Of a stretch of DNA of 40,978 nucleotides, positions 1 to 8,433 are shown one piece after another. This stretch comes from Bacteroidales bacterium (GTDB lineage: Bacteria; Bacteroidota; Bacteroidia; Bacteroidales; JAAYUG01): the NCBI GenBank assembly GCA_012517825.1, contig JAAYUG010000008.1, positions 1-40,978 on the forward strand, given 5' to 3'. Made by a program: the position numbers and the translations under genes. Numbering within the stretch: the first letter of the stretch is position 1; the number at the start of each line of letters is the position of its first letter. The notes beneath the pieces were generated by a model. That model did not search any database. It was not told the DNA's origin and saw only the letters and a list, made by a program, of their open reading frames with translations.

Positions 1-2537
1 AATATGTTTCTGAAGTCATTTCTCTGATGGGTCCATACAAAATAGAATACCGAACCGGGTTTATATTCCCAGCGGGCAACAAAGTTGGAACGAAATTCCA
101 GCATGGTGAAATCAGGATTCGGAAAGGAATAGGAAGTGCTTCCGTGGGTAAGGGTATAGGTTCCGTCTGTCATTATGGTTTCATTATCACGGTAAAGATA
201 AAACCGCTGATTGAAGGAATCATTCAGAGGATCAGTGACTTCGCGGAAAGCAACGAATCGGCCCGTCGATATGAAAGGACTTCCGTAGTATTGAAGCGAA
301 AAATCGGGAGTAAAATAAAAACCTGTTCGGATGGTTATGCCCAGGGTTTTTTGTTTTAGTGCTCCCAGCAGGGCAATGGGGTGCTGTTCTGATCCAAACG
401 ATGTAACATACTGGATGGCATTCTGATTTTCCTCATAGTTTATCTGAGATGAAATGCTGAACTGAGGTGAGAAGCGGATTCTGAGCCCGGGAGCAAAACG
501 TTGCCGGGATGAAAATCCGTCGGTATACCATGCTCCATTGTATTGAAGATTGAATGCCAGGTTCCTGCTGTCATCAGTTTGTGCCGTAGCAAAAACCAGA
601 TAATAGGGGTCGGTTTTCAAGGCATATCCGCCCCTCAGCAAACGATTATCAATGGCGGAGAAAAAGCGGTTCAGGTGCAACTGGGCTGTCCATTTGTTGT
701 TGAATACAAACTGGGTCTCTATTTCTGATCTCCCCCGGACAGGGACTCCGGCAAAGTCCCATGCGCAATCGAGCGACAGCGTGACGCTGTAACTTCGGAG
801 AATCTTGCCCGGTTTGGTTTCCCTGTATCCTGCCATGCTTTGGCTACCAATTACATCAGCTTCTCTCATGTAGCCGATATCGTTCAGGTCGAGACCCGGT
901 GAGCGCCAATATATTCTTTGGCCGGCAATTAGTTTGCTGTTCCCTTCTTTTCCGATTCCGATCATGCCGCCGGTACCGCTCAGCACAGAAAGGGATGAAT
1001 CGAGAGCAAGATGGTTGGCATCAGGACGCTGAAAATACCTTGCCGACGACCTTTGCAGACGCAGCATGGCTTCCTGGCTTCCGCTGATGTAGCTTGCAAC
1101 AAAATTGGCTGTTACAAAATATTCTCTTTCTTTCCAGTAGTGAATGAAATCAAGGCCTCCCGTGTATGCCTGCTTCGGGAGAAAATCAAGATGCTGCTGC
1201 GAGAAAAAACGATTTACCGAGGTCAGAATGCCGCCTATCGAGGTGTTTCCCTTTTGAAAATCTTTTTGAATGCGTCCTACAAAATAGTTGGTCGGAGGGG
1301 ATGCCATCCTGTATGAGTATTGACCGCCGCTAAAAATGCTGGAGTATTCAGGCGAGGTGAAGCTCTGAAGGATACCGAGCGACAGTCCGTTTGCTGTTTT
1401 CCCACTGATTTTCAATGCATCCAGTATTGAGGTATTTCCTGGGGTTTCGGTAAATATTCCCGAATCAGACGGTGCCGCATAGGGAGGGGCACTTCCGATC
1501 CGTCGCGAATAGAATACCAGATCCTCATCCGATCCGGTTTCAAAGGAAAGAATGTTTTTTCCTTCCAGGAAAAAAGGACGTTTTTCTTCGTAAAAAGTTT
1601 CAAATGCCGTCAGATTCATGACGGAAGGGTCGGCTTCCACCTGCCCGAAATCAGGATTAAAAGTGTAATCGAAGGTAAAGTTGCTTCCGATTCCGATTTT
1701 CCCGTCGGCCCCAAATGTACCTGACCATGAAGAGCCTGTAAACGGATTGCCTTCTGCCGGCTTATTGGTTCGCAGGGATCCAAGCGCATAGGGCATGATT
1801 TCCACCCTTCGGTTTCTCGGAAGATTGCGAATGCCCTGAAGCTGTCCGAAATTATGAATAAAAGCATTGGTGTTCCTGGGAATAAGGCTCCACTGGTCTT
1901 CCTCCATATTTCGGGAAATCCACCTCCATGCATGCATCCCCCATACCTGCACCGAATCGGAGCTATACCGCAACTGGCTCAGAGGGATCCGCATCTCAGC
2001 ACACCAGCCGGAATCATCTACCGAAACACCGCTGTACCATACGGCATTCCAGTTAAAATCCGGATTCATGTAGTTAACGTTGTTCAGCAACAGGTCAACC
2101 TGGGTCCCTCCGGCCGTAACATCAAACTCGAAACCGGTCTTGTGATCGTTGTAACTGTCAAAATTAATCCCCACGATATCCCCGCCTTCAAATAGTGCAT
2201 CCCTCTGGCATATGAAACGCCTGATTTTGGAAGGATCCTGTTCATAGGCCCTTATCAGTACATACATGTTTCTGTTGTCATAAAGTACTTTCAGGCGGGT
2301 TTTTTCCGAAGGAGTGCCTCCTTCCACCGGCATATGCTGAACATACCACTGCGACCAGGGAACTTCATCCCAGCAGGCATCATTGTATTTCCCGTCGATC
2401 CTGGGAGGAGCCGATTGAAGACGCTTGGTAACATAAATCCGTTTGTGGTACCCTGTTGTATCCTGTGAACGGACATGAGGCGTAAACACGATGGTTTCCG
2501 CTAATAGCAACGATATAATTAACCTCGGGAGTATCAT
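1..2537 (-). CDS. DUF5916 outer-membrane protein with N-terminal CBM9-like domain (3' end cut by window edge)
   Basis: One open minus-strand frame runs from an ATG at 2537 to the left edge without a stop: 845 codons plus a partial one, so the C-terminus is missing. The product starts with a signal peptide (LIISLLLAETIVF). A carbohydrate-binding family 9-like domain follows (about residues 35-235, with the typical PRIDGKYNDACWDE block). After it comes a long beta-strand-rich region with the KRPFFLEGKNI motif of DUF5916 proteins. Known family members are Bacteroidota envelope proteins of unproven function, probably outer-membrane barrels. A GTG five codons upstream (2552) is in frame and would add a basic KRQG stretch, so the start is uncertain. 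The gene is transcribed away from the TetR operon across a 235-bp gap. The family is clear; the substrate is unknown. Confidence 0.85.
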   Translation of the reverse strand, partial: MILPRLIISLLLAETIVFTPHVRSQDTTGYHKRIYVTKRLQSAPPRIDGKYNDACWDEVPWSQWYVQHMPVEGGTPSEKTRLKVLYDNRNMYVLIRAYEQDPSKIRRFICQRDALFEGGDIVGINFDSYNDHKTGFEFDVTAGGTQVDLLLNNVNYMNPDFNWNAVWYSGVSVDDSGWCAEMRIPLSQLRYSSDSVQVWGMHAWRWISRNMEEDQWSLIPRNTNAFIHNFGQLQGIRNLPRNRRVEIMPYALGSLRTNKPAEGNPFTGSSWSGTFGADGKIGIGSNFTFDYTFNPDFGQVEADPSVMNLTAFETFYEEKRPFFLEGKNILSFETGSDEDLVFYSRRIGSAPPYAAPSDSGIFTETPGNTSILDALKISGKTANGLSLGILQSFTSPEYSSIFSGGQYSYRMASPPTNYFVGRIQKDFQKGNTSIGGILTSVNRFFSQQHLDFLPKQAYTGGLDFIHYWKEREYFVTANFVASYISGSQEAMLRLQRSSARYFQRPDANHLALDSSLSVLSGTGGMIGIGKEGNSKLIAGQRIYWRSPGLDLNDIGYMREADVIGSQSMAGYRETKPGKILRSYSVTLSLDCAWDFAGVPVRGRSEIETQFVFNNKWTAQLHLNRFFSAIDNRLLRGGYALKTDPYYLVFATAQTDDSRNLAFNLQYNGAWYTDGFSSRQRFAPGLRIRFSPQFSISSQINYEENQNAIQYVTSFGSEQHPIALLGALKQKTLGITIRTGFYFTPDFSLQYYGSPFISTGRFVAFREVTDPLNDSFNQRFYLYRDNETIMTDGTYTLTHGSTSYSFPNPDFTMLEFRSNFVARWEYKPGSVFYFVWTHQRNDFRNI

Positions 2538-2726
2538 TCCTTGCCTTTTCACCTTATTAAAATAAGCCGTAAAAATAATGGAATTATGGTGCCATAGTTT
2601 TCTGGTATGCACAATTTTCTGCTTGGTTAAACATTTCTTTCCATTTCCTGGTCATAGAGCATTCTTCATACTGTATTTTGGTGTTTATTTAATGATGTTT
2701 ATTAAAATAAAAAAAATATATAAAAT

Positions 2727-2754
2727 ATGTATATTATGAAAAAAAATGTATATT
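2727..2754. promoter_or_regulatory. Possible operator: direct repeat of ATGTATATT
   Basis: ATGTATATT occurs at 2727-2735 and again at 2746-2754, a 19-bp period, and the second copy overlaps the -7 element. A repeat at this place could be an autoregulatory site for the TetR protein. The region is very AT-rich, so chance is a real alternative. Confidence 0.3.
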
Positions 2755-2756
2755 TG
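2749..2756 (+). promoter_or_regulatory. Bacteroidota -7 element upstream of the TetR operon
   Basis: TATATTTG matches the Bacteroidota -7 consensus TAnnTTTG exactly. No TTTG is seen 19-21 bases upstream. Transcription would begin close to the ATG at 2773, which argues against the upstream in-frame ATG at 2746 as the start. Confidence 0.5.
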
Positions 2757-2772
2757 TATCAAAAATGTAAAT

Positions 2773-3363
2773 ATGCCTTCGGTTTCAGAGAGCAAAAAAG
2801 CAAAACTGATGCAGGCGGGACAGGAACTCTTCTGGAAATATGGCATCAGAAGAGTTACTGTGGAAGATATCTGCAATGCAGCAGGTGTCAGCCGTATGAC
2901 TTTCTATAAATATTTTCCGAATAAGATTCATCTGGCCATCAGGATTCTGGAAGATATTTTCCGGCAGTCGCGACTGAAATACCGGAAAGCAATGGACAGC
3001 AGGGGATCGTTCGACAGAAAAATCGAGGCCATTATCAGGTTAAAGATTGAAGTTTCCCGGGATCTGAGCACGGAATTTCTGCAGGAGATTTATCAGTCAG
3101 GTGACCCTGAACTGATTCGGTTTGTCAGGGAATGGACGGAGAAAACAATGGAAATGGTTTTCCATGATTTTGAAGTTGCCCGAAAGAATGGAGAAATCCG
3201 GTCTGACATCCGTGCGAATGTGCTGCTGTATCTTGTAAATCATCTGACTTCCCTGGTTACTGATGAGAAATTTGCTGCGTTATACCAGCATCCATCCGAA
3301 ATGATCAAGGATTTGTCGGAATACTTTTTTTACGGAATTATGCCCAGGCGTAAGCACAGGTGA
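2773..3363 (+). CDS. TetR/AcrR family transcriptional regulator
   Basis: 196 residues, the usual TetR length. The N-terminal DNA-binding domain is clear: helix-turn-helix at about residues 28-47, with VTVEDICNAAGVS followed by the hallmark TFYKYFPNK. The C-terminal ligand-binding half is not recognisable by family. The start at 2773 is preferred over 2746 because a -7 promoter element lies between them and the extra nine residues are not TetR-like. It is the first gene of an operon; the next gene begins three bases after its stop. It probably represses its own operon, which encodes an envelope transporter, in response to a lipophilic or envelope signal. That role is inferred from position only. 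Confidence 0.9.
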   Translation: MPSVSESKKAKLMQAGQELFWKYGIRRVTVEDICNAAGVSRMTFYKYFPNKIHLAIRILEDIFRQSRLKYRKAMDSRGSFDRKIEAIIRLKIEVSRDLSTEFLQEIYQSGDPELIRFVREWTEKTMEMVFHDFEVARKNGEIRSDIRANVLLYLVNHLTSLVTDEKFAALYQHPSEMIKDLSEYFFYGIMPRRKHR

Positions 3364-3366
3364 GAA

Positions 3367-4512
3367 ATGAGAAAGGAACTGGCAGTATTATGTATGGTAT
3401 GTTTCTCGTTGCAGGCAGCAGGCCAGGCGGTTACTGCCGAATTGAACGGGCAGGCGGCAGGTTGGGGAATGGTAAATTTACAGAAGCCATTTTATTATCA
3501 GTTTGGGGCGCGAACCCTTCCCGCCTTGTCAATTACAGGCAGTTTGGATTCGCTTCATCGCTTTGATGCAGAAGTGTCGGGGAATTTTTATACCAGTGCC
3601 ACGTTTACCGGGAATGCATACCAGGATGGCGTTGCCGGAATCAGACCCTACCGGGTCTGGGTTCGTTATTCAACTCCGGGGCTGGAACTGCGCCTGGGGC
3701 TTCAGAAAATCAATTTCGGGTCTGCCTCAATCCTCCGTCCTCTGATGTGGTTCGACCAGGTGGATCCGCGCGATCCTCTGCAAATTTCCGATGGTGTTTA
3801 TGCCCTTCTGGGGCGATATTATTTCGGCAACAACGCTGGGATTTGGCTCTGGGGCATATATGGAAACGGAAAGACTAAGGGATGGGAATATCTGCCAACA
3901 AAGGAAAAAACTGCTGAAGCAGGAGGAAGGTTGCAGCTGCTTGCAGGCCCCGGAGAAGTGGCATTCACCTGCCATCGCCGGTTAGCCGACTGTTCACAGT
4001 GGACCTATGATTCCGTTCCTGTTACCAGGTCCTTTGTTCACGAAAATCGGTTCGCAATCGACGGGAAATGGGACCTTGGCATAGGCATCAGCGGAGAAAT
4101 CGTGGTGAAGAAAACGGGCAGATTCTCTCCTCTGGTTCCCGAATGGGAAAAGTATATGAACATTGGTATGGATTACACATTTGCCGTTGGAAACGGCCTC
4201 GGGCTGGTACTGGAGCACCTTCTGATCCAGACCTCCGGTCATTTATTTGCTTCGTCCGGCAACACATCCTTTACGGCTCTTACTCTTTCCTATCCGCTGG
4301 GAGTGCTGGACCGTGTAGCCGGTATTTTTTTCTACGACTGGAGCCACAAATCCTTTTATCGGTTCATCAGCTTCAATAGGCAGTATGACAAATGGTCGCT
4401 GTATTGGATGGCATTCTGGAATCCGCAGAGTTTCACAATATTTCACAGCGAGACGAGACATAACCTAATGGCAGGAAAAGGTATTCAGTTTATGGTAGTA
4501 TATAATTTCTGA
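3367..4512 (+). CDS. Predicted outer-membrane beta-barrel protein, unclassified
   Basis: 381 residues with an N-terminal signal peptide (hydrophobic LAVLCMVCFSL, likely cut after AAGQA). The rest is rich in alternating aromatic/hydrophobic strands with glycine turns and ends in VVYNF; a C-terminal Phe is typical of substrates of the BAM barrel-assembly machinery. A block near residues 80-125 (VWVRYSTPGLELRLGLQKIN) is porin-like, but no family is recognised with confidence. It sits between the TetR gene (3-bp gap) and the ABC ATPase gene (5-bp gap), so it is almost certainly cotranscribed with them. It may be the outer-membrane end of the transport path encoded downstream. Confidence 0.75.
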   Translation: MRKELAVLCMVCFSLQAAGQAVTAELNGQAAGWGMVNLQKPFYYQFGARTLPALSITGSLDSLHRFDAEVSGNFYTSATFTGNAYQDGVAGIRPYRVWVRYSTPGLELRLGLQKINFGSASILRPLMWFDQVDPRDPLQISDGVYALLGRYYFGNNAGIWLWGIYGNGKTKGWEYLPTKEKTAEAGGRLQLLAGPGEVAFTCHRRLADCSQWTYDSVPVTRSFVHENRFAIDGKWDLGIGISGEIVVKKTGRFSPLVPEWEKYMNIGMDYTFAVGNGLGLVLEHLLIQTSGHLFASSGNTSFTALTLSYPLGVLDRVAGIFFYDWSHKSFYRFISFNRQYDKWSLYWMAFWNPQSFTIFHSETRHNLMAGKGIQFMVVYNF

Positions 4513-4517
4513 AACGT

Positions 4518-5213
4518 ATGGATATACTTATTGACATCAAAGGGCTAACCAAGCATTACCCTATGGGAAACAACCAGTTTACCGCCTTGCGCGATATAAA
4601 CATTTCCTTTGCGAGAGGGGAATTTACCGGAATAATAGGCCCGAGTGGTTCAGGAAAAACTACCCTCCTGAACATTATAGGTACACTGGATGTGCCCTCT
4701 GAAGGGGAAGTACTTGTACTGGGAAAATCAGTCGGAAAACTGACGCCCAAGGAAGCCGCTGACATAAGGAAGAAAAGCCTTGGCTTTATTTTTCAAACGT
4801 ACAATCTTCTACCGGTATATACGGTATACGAGAATGTGGAATTTCCCTTGCTATTGCTCGGATTGACAGAACAGGAACGCAGGAAGATGGTGGCAGAGGC
4901 CCTCGAATGGGTAGGCCTTGCTTCCAAAGCTGATTCCAGACCGGCACAGCTGTCAGGAGGGGAGTGCCAGCGTGTAGCCATTGCACGGGCGATGGTAAAA
5001 AAACCGTTTCTGGTGCTGGCCGATGAGCCCACGGCCAATCTGGATGCAGCCAACTCGCACCATATTCTTCAGACCATGGAGCTTCTGAACCGTGAACTGG
5101 GTACTTCCTTTCTCTTTGCCACACACGATGAGAAAGTAATTGGCTATGTGCGACGCAGGGTGAGACTTGACGACGGACGGCTGGCCGCCGATGAAATCGT
5201 AACCCCTAAATGA
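4518..5213 (+). CDS. ABC transporter ATP-binding protein, LolD/MacB type
   Basis: 231 residues, the normal length for a stand-alone LolD-type ATPase. It has Walker A GPSGSGKTT (residues 41-49), the Q-loop in FIFQTYNLLP, signature LSGGE (145-149), Walker B LVLADE (165-170) and the switch His in ATHDE. The short family form, with two FtsX-type permease genes directly after it, places it in the MacB/LolD/FtsE group. Proteins of this group drive extraction of lipoproteins or lipids, or mechanotransmission, rather than pore-like transport. It acts at the cytoplasmic face of the inner membrane. It is the third gene of the TetR operon. Confidence 0.95.
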   Translation: MDILIDIKGLTKHYPMGNNQFTALRDINISFARGEFTGIIGPSGSGKTTLLNIIGTLDVPSEGEVLVLGKSVGKLTPKEAADIRKKSLGFIFQTYNLLPVYTVYENVEFPLLLLGLTEQERRKMVAEALEWVGLASKADSRPAQLSGGECQRVAIARAMVKKPFLVLADEPTANLDAANSHHILQTMELLNRELGTSFLFATHDEKVIGYVRRRVRLDDGRLAADEIVTPK

Positions 5214-5218
5214 GGAGG
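5213..5218 (+). promoter_or_regulatory. Strong Shine-Dalgarno site before the first permease
   Basis: AGGAGG lies 7 bases upstream of the ATG at 5226 and overlaps the stop codon of the ATPase gene. Canonical Shine-Dalgarno sites are uncommon in Bacteroidota. This one fixes the start codon and suggests reinitiation between ATPase and permease. Confidence 0.6.
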
Positions 5219-5225
5219 AAAACAT

Positions 5226-6398
5226 ATGCTGGCTTTTAGACTTGCCTACAGAAATCTGACCGGAGCCGGATTGCGAACCTGGCTCAACGTCATAGTGCTT
5301 TCCTTTTCATACGTTGTGATTATCTGGCATAAAGGTTTTCTGGATGGGTGGGAACAGCAGGCCAAAACCGACATGATTATGTGGGAAACCGGAGGAGGTC
5401 ATTTCTGGCACGAACGGTATGACCCGTATGATCCGTTTACTTTAACCGATGCCCATGATTCCCTTACTCCGGAACTTGCGCAGCTGGCAGCAGAAGGAAA
5501 ACTTACGCCAGTACTTGTCTCTCAGGGAACGTTGTATCCCGATGGCAGAATGCTTCCGGTTCTTATCAAGGGAATAGATCCACGTCAACATATTTTGGCC
5601 ATTCCATCCCAAAAACTCGATACGGCGCTTTCAGCTATTCCGGCTCTTGTTGGCAGTGAGATGGCCCGTAACGCGCGTCTTAAGGAAGGTGATATACTGA
5701 CCATCCGCTGGAGGGATGTGAACGGTACGTTTGATGCGGCAGAAATTCAGATTGTCGGAATTTTTCAAACCACCGTTCCTTCTGTTGACATTGGCCAGGT
5801 TTGGATTCCCCTTTCCCGTCTGCAGGAAATGCTTCTGATGCCGGGGGAAGCTACCTTTCTTGTTCTTTCAGCACCTTCCGGCATGCTTCCTTCCGGGGGG
5901 AATTGGGTATTCCATCCCAGGGAAGAACTGCTGAAGAGTGTTGATGATATTATTAAAACCAAATCCGCAGGCGGAGCGGTATTGTGGATCATCCTCATGC
6001 TTCTGGCCATGCTGGCCATATTTGACACGCAGGTGCTGTCCATTTTTCGAAGGAGGAAAGAGATCGGTACGTATATTGCCCTTGGCATGACCCGCTGGCA
6101 GGTGGTTGGCCTCTTTACAGTTGAAGGTGCCATGCACTCCCTTCTGGCTGTTATTGTCGGTGCACTTTACGGAGTTCCGTTGCTGGCTATTCAGGCCGTA
6201 AAAGGACTATCACTTCCTGTTTCTTCCGGTGATTTCGGAATATCCATGGCCAGCAGAATCGTGCCTGTTTACAGCGCAGGGCTGGTGGCTGGAACCATTC
6301 TGATTGTGGTTATTGTTACCACCATTGTCAGTTTCCTGCCGGCGCGGAAAATAGCAAAAATGAGTCCTACGGATGCTTTAAAAGGAAAAATACAATGA
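5226..6398 (+). CDS. ABC transporter permease, FtsX/MacB-like (first of pair)
   Basis: 390 residues with the four-helix topology of the FtsX/LolC/MacB permeases. There is one helix near residues 18-36, then a large periplasmic domain (about 40-250). Three C-terminal helices follow (near 255-275, 300-325 and 350-375), with the coupling segment RRRKEIGTYIALGMTRWQV typical of PF02687 before the third helix. It ends in ARKIAKMSPTDALKG, a common end of this family. The next permease overlaps it by 4 bases, so a heterodimer like LolC-LolE is likely. The substrate cannot be read from the sequence. Confidence 0.93.
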   Translation: MLAFRLAYRNLTGAGLRTWLNVIVLSFSYVVIIWHKGFLDGWEQQAKTDMIMWETGGGHFWHERYDPYDPFTLTDAHDSLTPELAQLAAEGKLTPVLVSQGTLYPDGRMLPVLIKGIDPRQHILAIPSQKLDTALSAIPALVGSEMARNARLKEGDILTIRWRDVNGTFDAAEIQIVGIFQTTVPSVDIGQVWIPLSRLQEMLLMPGEATFLVLSAPSGMLPSGGNWVFHPREELLKSVDDIIKTKSAGGAVLWIILMLLAMLAIFDTQVLSIFRRRKEIGTYIALGMTRWQVVGLFTVEGAMHSLLAVIVGALYGVPLLAIQAVKGLSLPVSSGDFGISMASRIVPVYSAGLVAGTILIVVIVTTIVSFLPARKIAKMSPTDALKGKIQ

Positions 6399-7672
6399 TA
6401 CGTTTCCTGATAAAAGGTCTTTTGAGAGACAGGCAGAGAAGCCTGATACCAATGCTGGTAGTGGCCCTTGGAACAATGCTCACCGTGGTATTGCATGCCT
6501 GGATTACCGGAATTATGGGTGAAGGGATTGAAATGAACGCCCGTTTCGAATACGGGCATGTCAGCGTTATGACAAAAGGTTTTGCCGATAAGCATAATCA
6601 GACTCCCAACGAATATGCAATTACAGGCACCGACACAATTCTGAAGACATTGCAACAGCAATTTCCCGCTATTACATGGGTGCAAAGGATACGGTTCGGG
6701 GTACTAATCGATGTGCCCGACAGTCTGGGTGAAACCCGTGCACAGGGTCCTGCCGCCGGAATGGGTATCGATTTTTTTACCCCGGGGAGCGAAGAACCCC
6801 AAAGGCTGAACCTCCTTTCTGCCATCCGTCAGGGCCGGTTGCCGGAAAAACCGGGAGAGATTCTCCTGAGCGATGAATTTTGTTCTAAAATCAAACTGAA
6901 ACCGGGCAATAAAATAACCTGTATTGCCACCACGATGATGGGAGGCATGTCGTTTGTCAACTATACTCTTGCCGGGACTGTTTCATTCGGTTCTCCGGCT
7001 CTCGATCGCGGTTTCATGATTGCTGACATCCGCGATGCTCAGTATCTGCTCGATATGGAGGATGCGGCCAGTGCAATTCTTGGCTTCTTCACCGCTTCAG
7101 GTTATGATACTGAATACGCCAAAGAAGTGAAAAAACGTTTCGAAACTCTCTATCCTCCTGCAGGTGGTGATCTTTTTTATCCTGTTATGCTGACTATGAA
7201 TGACCAGCCACTGATGAACGTACTGCTTACCATGTCGTCTATGATGAGTGCGATTATTATTTCTGTCTTTGTGTTTGCCATGGCACTGGTTTTGTGGAAT
7301 GCCGGCCTGTTGGGAGGTTTGCGCCGTTACGGCGAGGTGGGCATTCGCCTTGCGATGGGTGAAGAAAAAAAGCATATCTATACATCCATGCTGGCTGAGT
7401 CCTTTTTTATCGGTTTGGCCGGATCTTTCGCCGGAACCCTTATGGGGCTTTTCCTTGCGTGGATTCTGCAGACAAAAGGAATCGATATGACCTCGTCAAT
7501 GAAAGGAATGACCTTGCTGATGAGTACCAACTTTCATGCCCGTATAACTCCGCCCGCCTACTATATCGGCTTTATCCCCGGAATTTTCTCAACCCTTCTG
7601 GGAACAGCCCTTTCGGGTATCGGAATTTACCGGAGGCAGACAGCAAACCTGTTTAAAGAATTCGAATCATAG
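6395..7672 (+). CDS. ABC transporter permease, FtsX/MacB-like (second of pair)
   Basis: 425 residues. The start overlaps the previous stop (ATGA), so translation is coupled. It has an N-terminal helix (about 17-38), a large periplasmic domain (about 40-280) and three C-terminal helices (near 285-310, 335-360 and 385-410). The FtsX segment RRYGEVGIRLAMGEEKKHI is visible before the last two. It differs clearly in sequence from the first permease, which fits an asymmetric pair such as LolC/LolE rather than a recent duplication. It is followed after 3 bases by the LolA-like gene. Confidence 0.93.
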   Translation: MIRFLIKGLLRDRQRSLIPMLVVALGTMLTVVLHAWITGIMGEGIEMNARFEYGHVSVMTKGFADKHNQTPNEYAITGTDTILKTLQQQFPAITWVQRIRFGVLIDVPDSLGETRAQGPAAGMGIDFFTPGSEEPQRLNLLSAIRQGRLPEKPGEILLSDEFCSKIKLKPGNKITCIATTMMGGMSFVNYTLAGTVSFGSPALDRGFMIADIRDAQYLLDMEDAASAILGFFTASGYDTEYAKEVKKRFETLYPPAGGDLFYPVMLTMNDQPLMNVLLTMSSMMSAIIISVFVFAMALVLWNAGLLGGLRRYGEVGIRLAMGEEKKHIYTSMLAESFFIGLAGSFAGTLMGLFLAWILQTKGIDMTSSMKGMTLLMSTNFHARITPPAYYIGFIPGIFSTLLGTALSGIGIYRRQTANLFKEFES

Positions 7673-7675
7673 CAT

Positions 7676-8419
7676 ATGAAAACACCATGGATTATTTTGT
7701 TAATGAGCGGTTTTGGCTCAGGAATATTGCCGGCACAACAGCCGGATGCCCATGAAATTCTCAACCGCATTGATAAAAATATGGTATCGGAAACCCGGGT
7801 GTTCACATCCCGGATGATTATTTACGGAACCAGAAATTCCCGTACTCTTGAACTTAAGACCTGGATAGCAGGCGAATCGAAATCGTTTTCGGAATACCTG
7901 TCCCCGCCACGTGAAAAAGGTACCAAGATGCTGAAACTGGACAAACAGCTGTGGATCTATTCGCCTGAGACCGACAGAATCATTCAGATATCAGGCCATA
8001 TGCTGCGCCAGTCGGTAATGGGTTCCGATCTTTCCTACGAAGACCTGATGGAAGATGCCCGCCTGTCAGAAAAATACCAGGCAACCATCGCAGGGGAAGA
8101 AACACTGGATGACAGACCCTGCTGGGTGCTCGAACTGCGGGCCGTGGCGCCTGACATCAACTACCAGATGCGGAAATTGTGGGTCGACAAAGCCCGCTAC
8201 ATTCCTCTGAAGGAAGAAATGTACGCGAAATCGGGAAAACTTCTTAAACGAACCACTCTTTCTCAGGTCGAAAACATCGGAGGAAGATGGTTTCCCCGGA
8301 AGATTGAATTCAGGGATATGCTGAAAGAGGGCAAAGGGACAGAATTTATCATCGACGACATCCGCTTCAACGTGGAAATACCGGATTACATCTTCTCAAA
8401 ATCCAATCTGAAAAAATAG
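7676..8419 (+). CDS. LolA-like outer-membrane lipoprotein-sorting protein
   Basis: 247 residues with a signal peptide (WIILLMSGFGSGILPAQ), so periplasmic. The body matches the COG2834/PF17131 lipoprotein-sorting-like family: a block near residues 75-90 (YLSPPREKGTKMLKL), then LWIYSPETDRI and SVMGSDLSYEDLMED. Family members have the LolA half-barrel fold that shields acyl chains. As last gene of the operon, next to a LolD-type ATPase and two LolC/E-type permeases, it is the probable periplasmic carrier that takes cargo to the outer membrane. It is not the housekeeping LolA by sequence. The cargo (lipoprotein, lipid or other lipophile) is unknown. Confidence 0.85.
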   Translation: MKTPWIILLMSGFGSGILPAQQPDAHEILNRIDKNMVSETRVFTSRMIIYGTRNSRTLELKTWIAGESKSFSEYLSPPREKGTKMLKLDKQLWIYSPETDRIIQISGHMLRQSVMGSDLSYEDLMEDARLSEKYQATIAGEETLDDRPCWVLELRAVAPDINYQMRKLWVDKARYIPLKEEMYAKSGKLLKRTTLSQVENIGGRWFPRKIEFRDMLKEGKGTEFIIDDIRFNVEIPDYIFSKSNLKK

Positions 8420-8433
8420 CGGATTCGGCGAAC

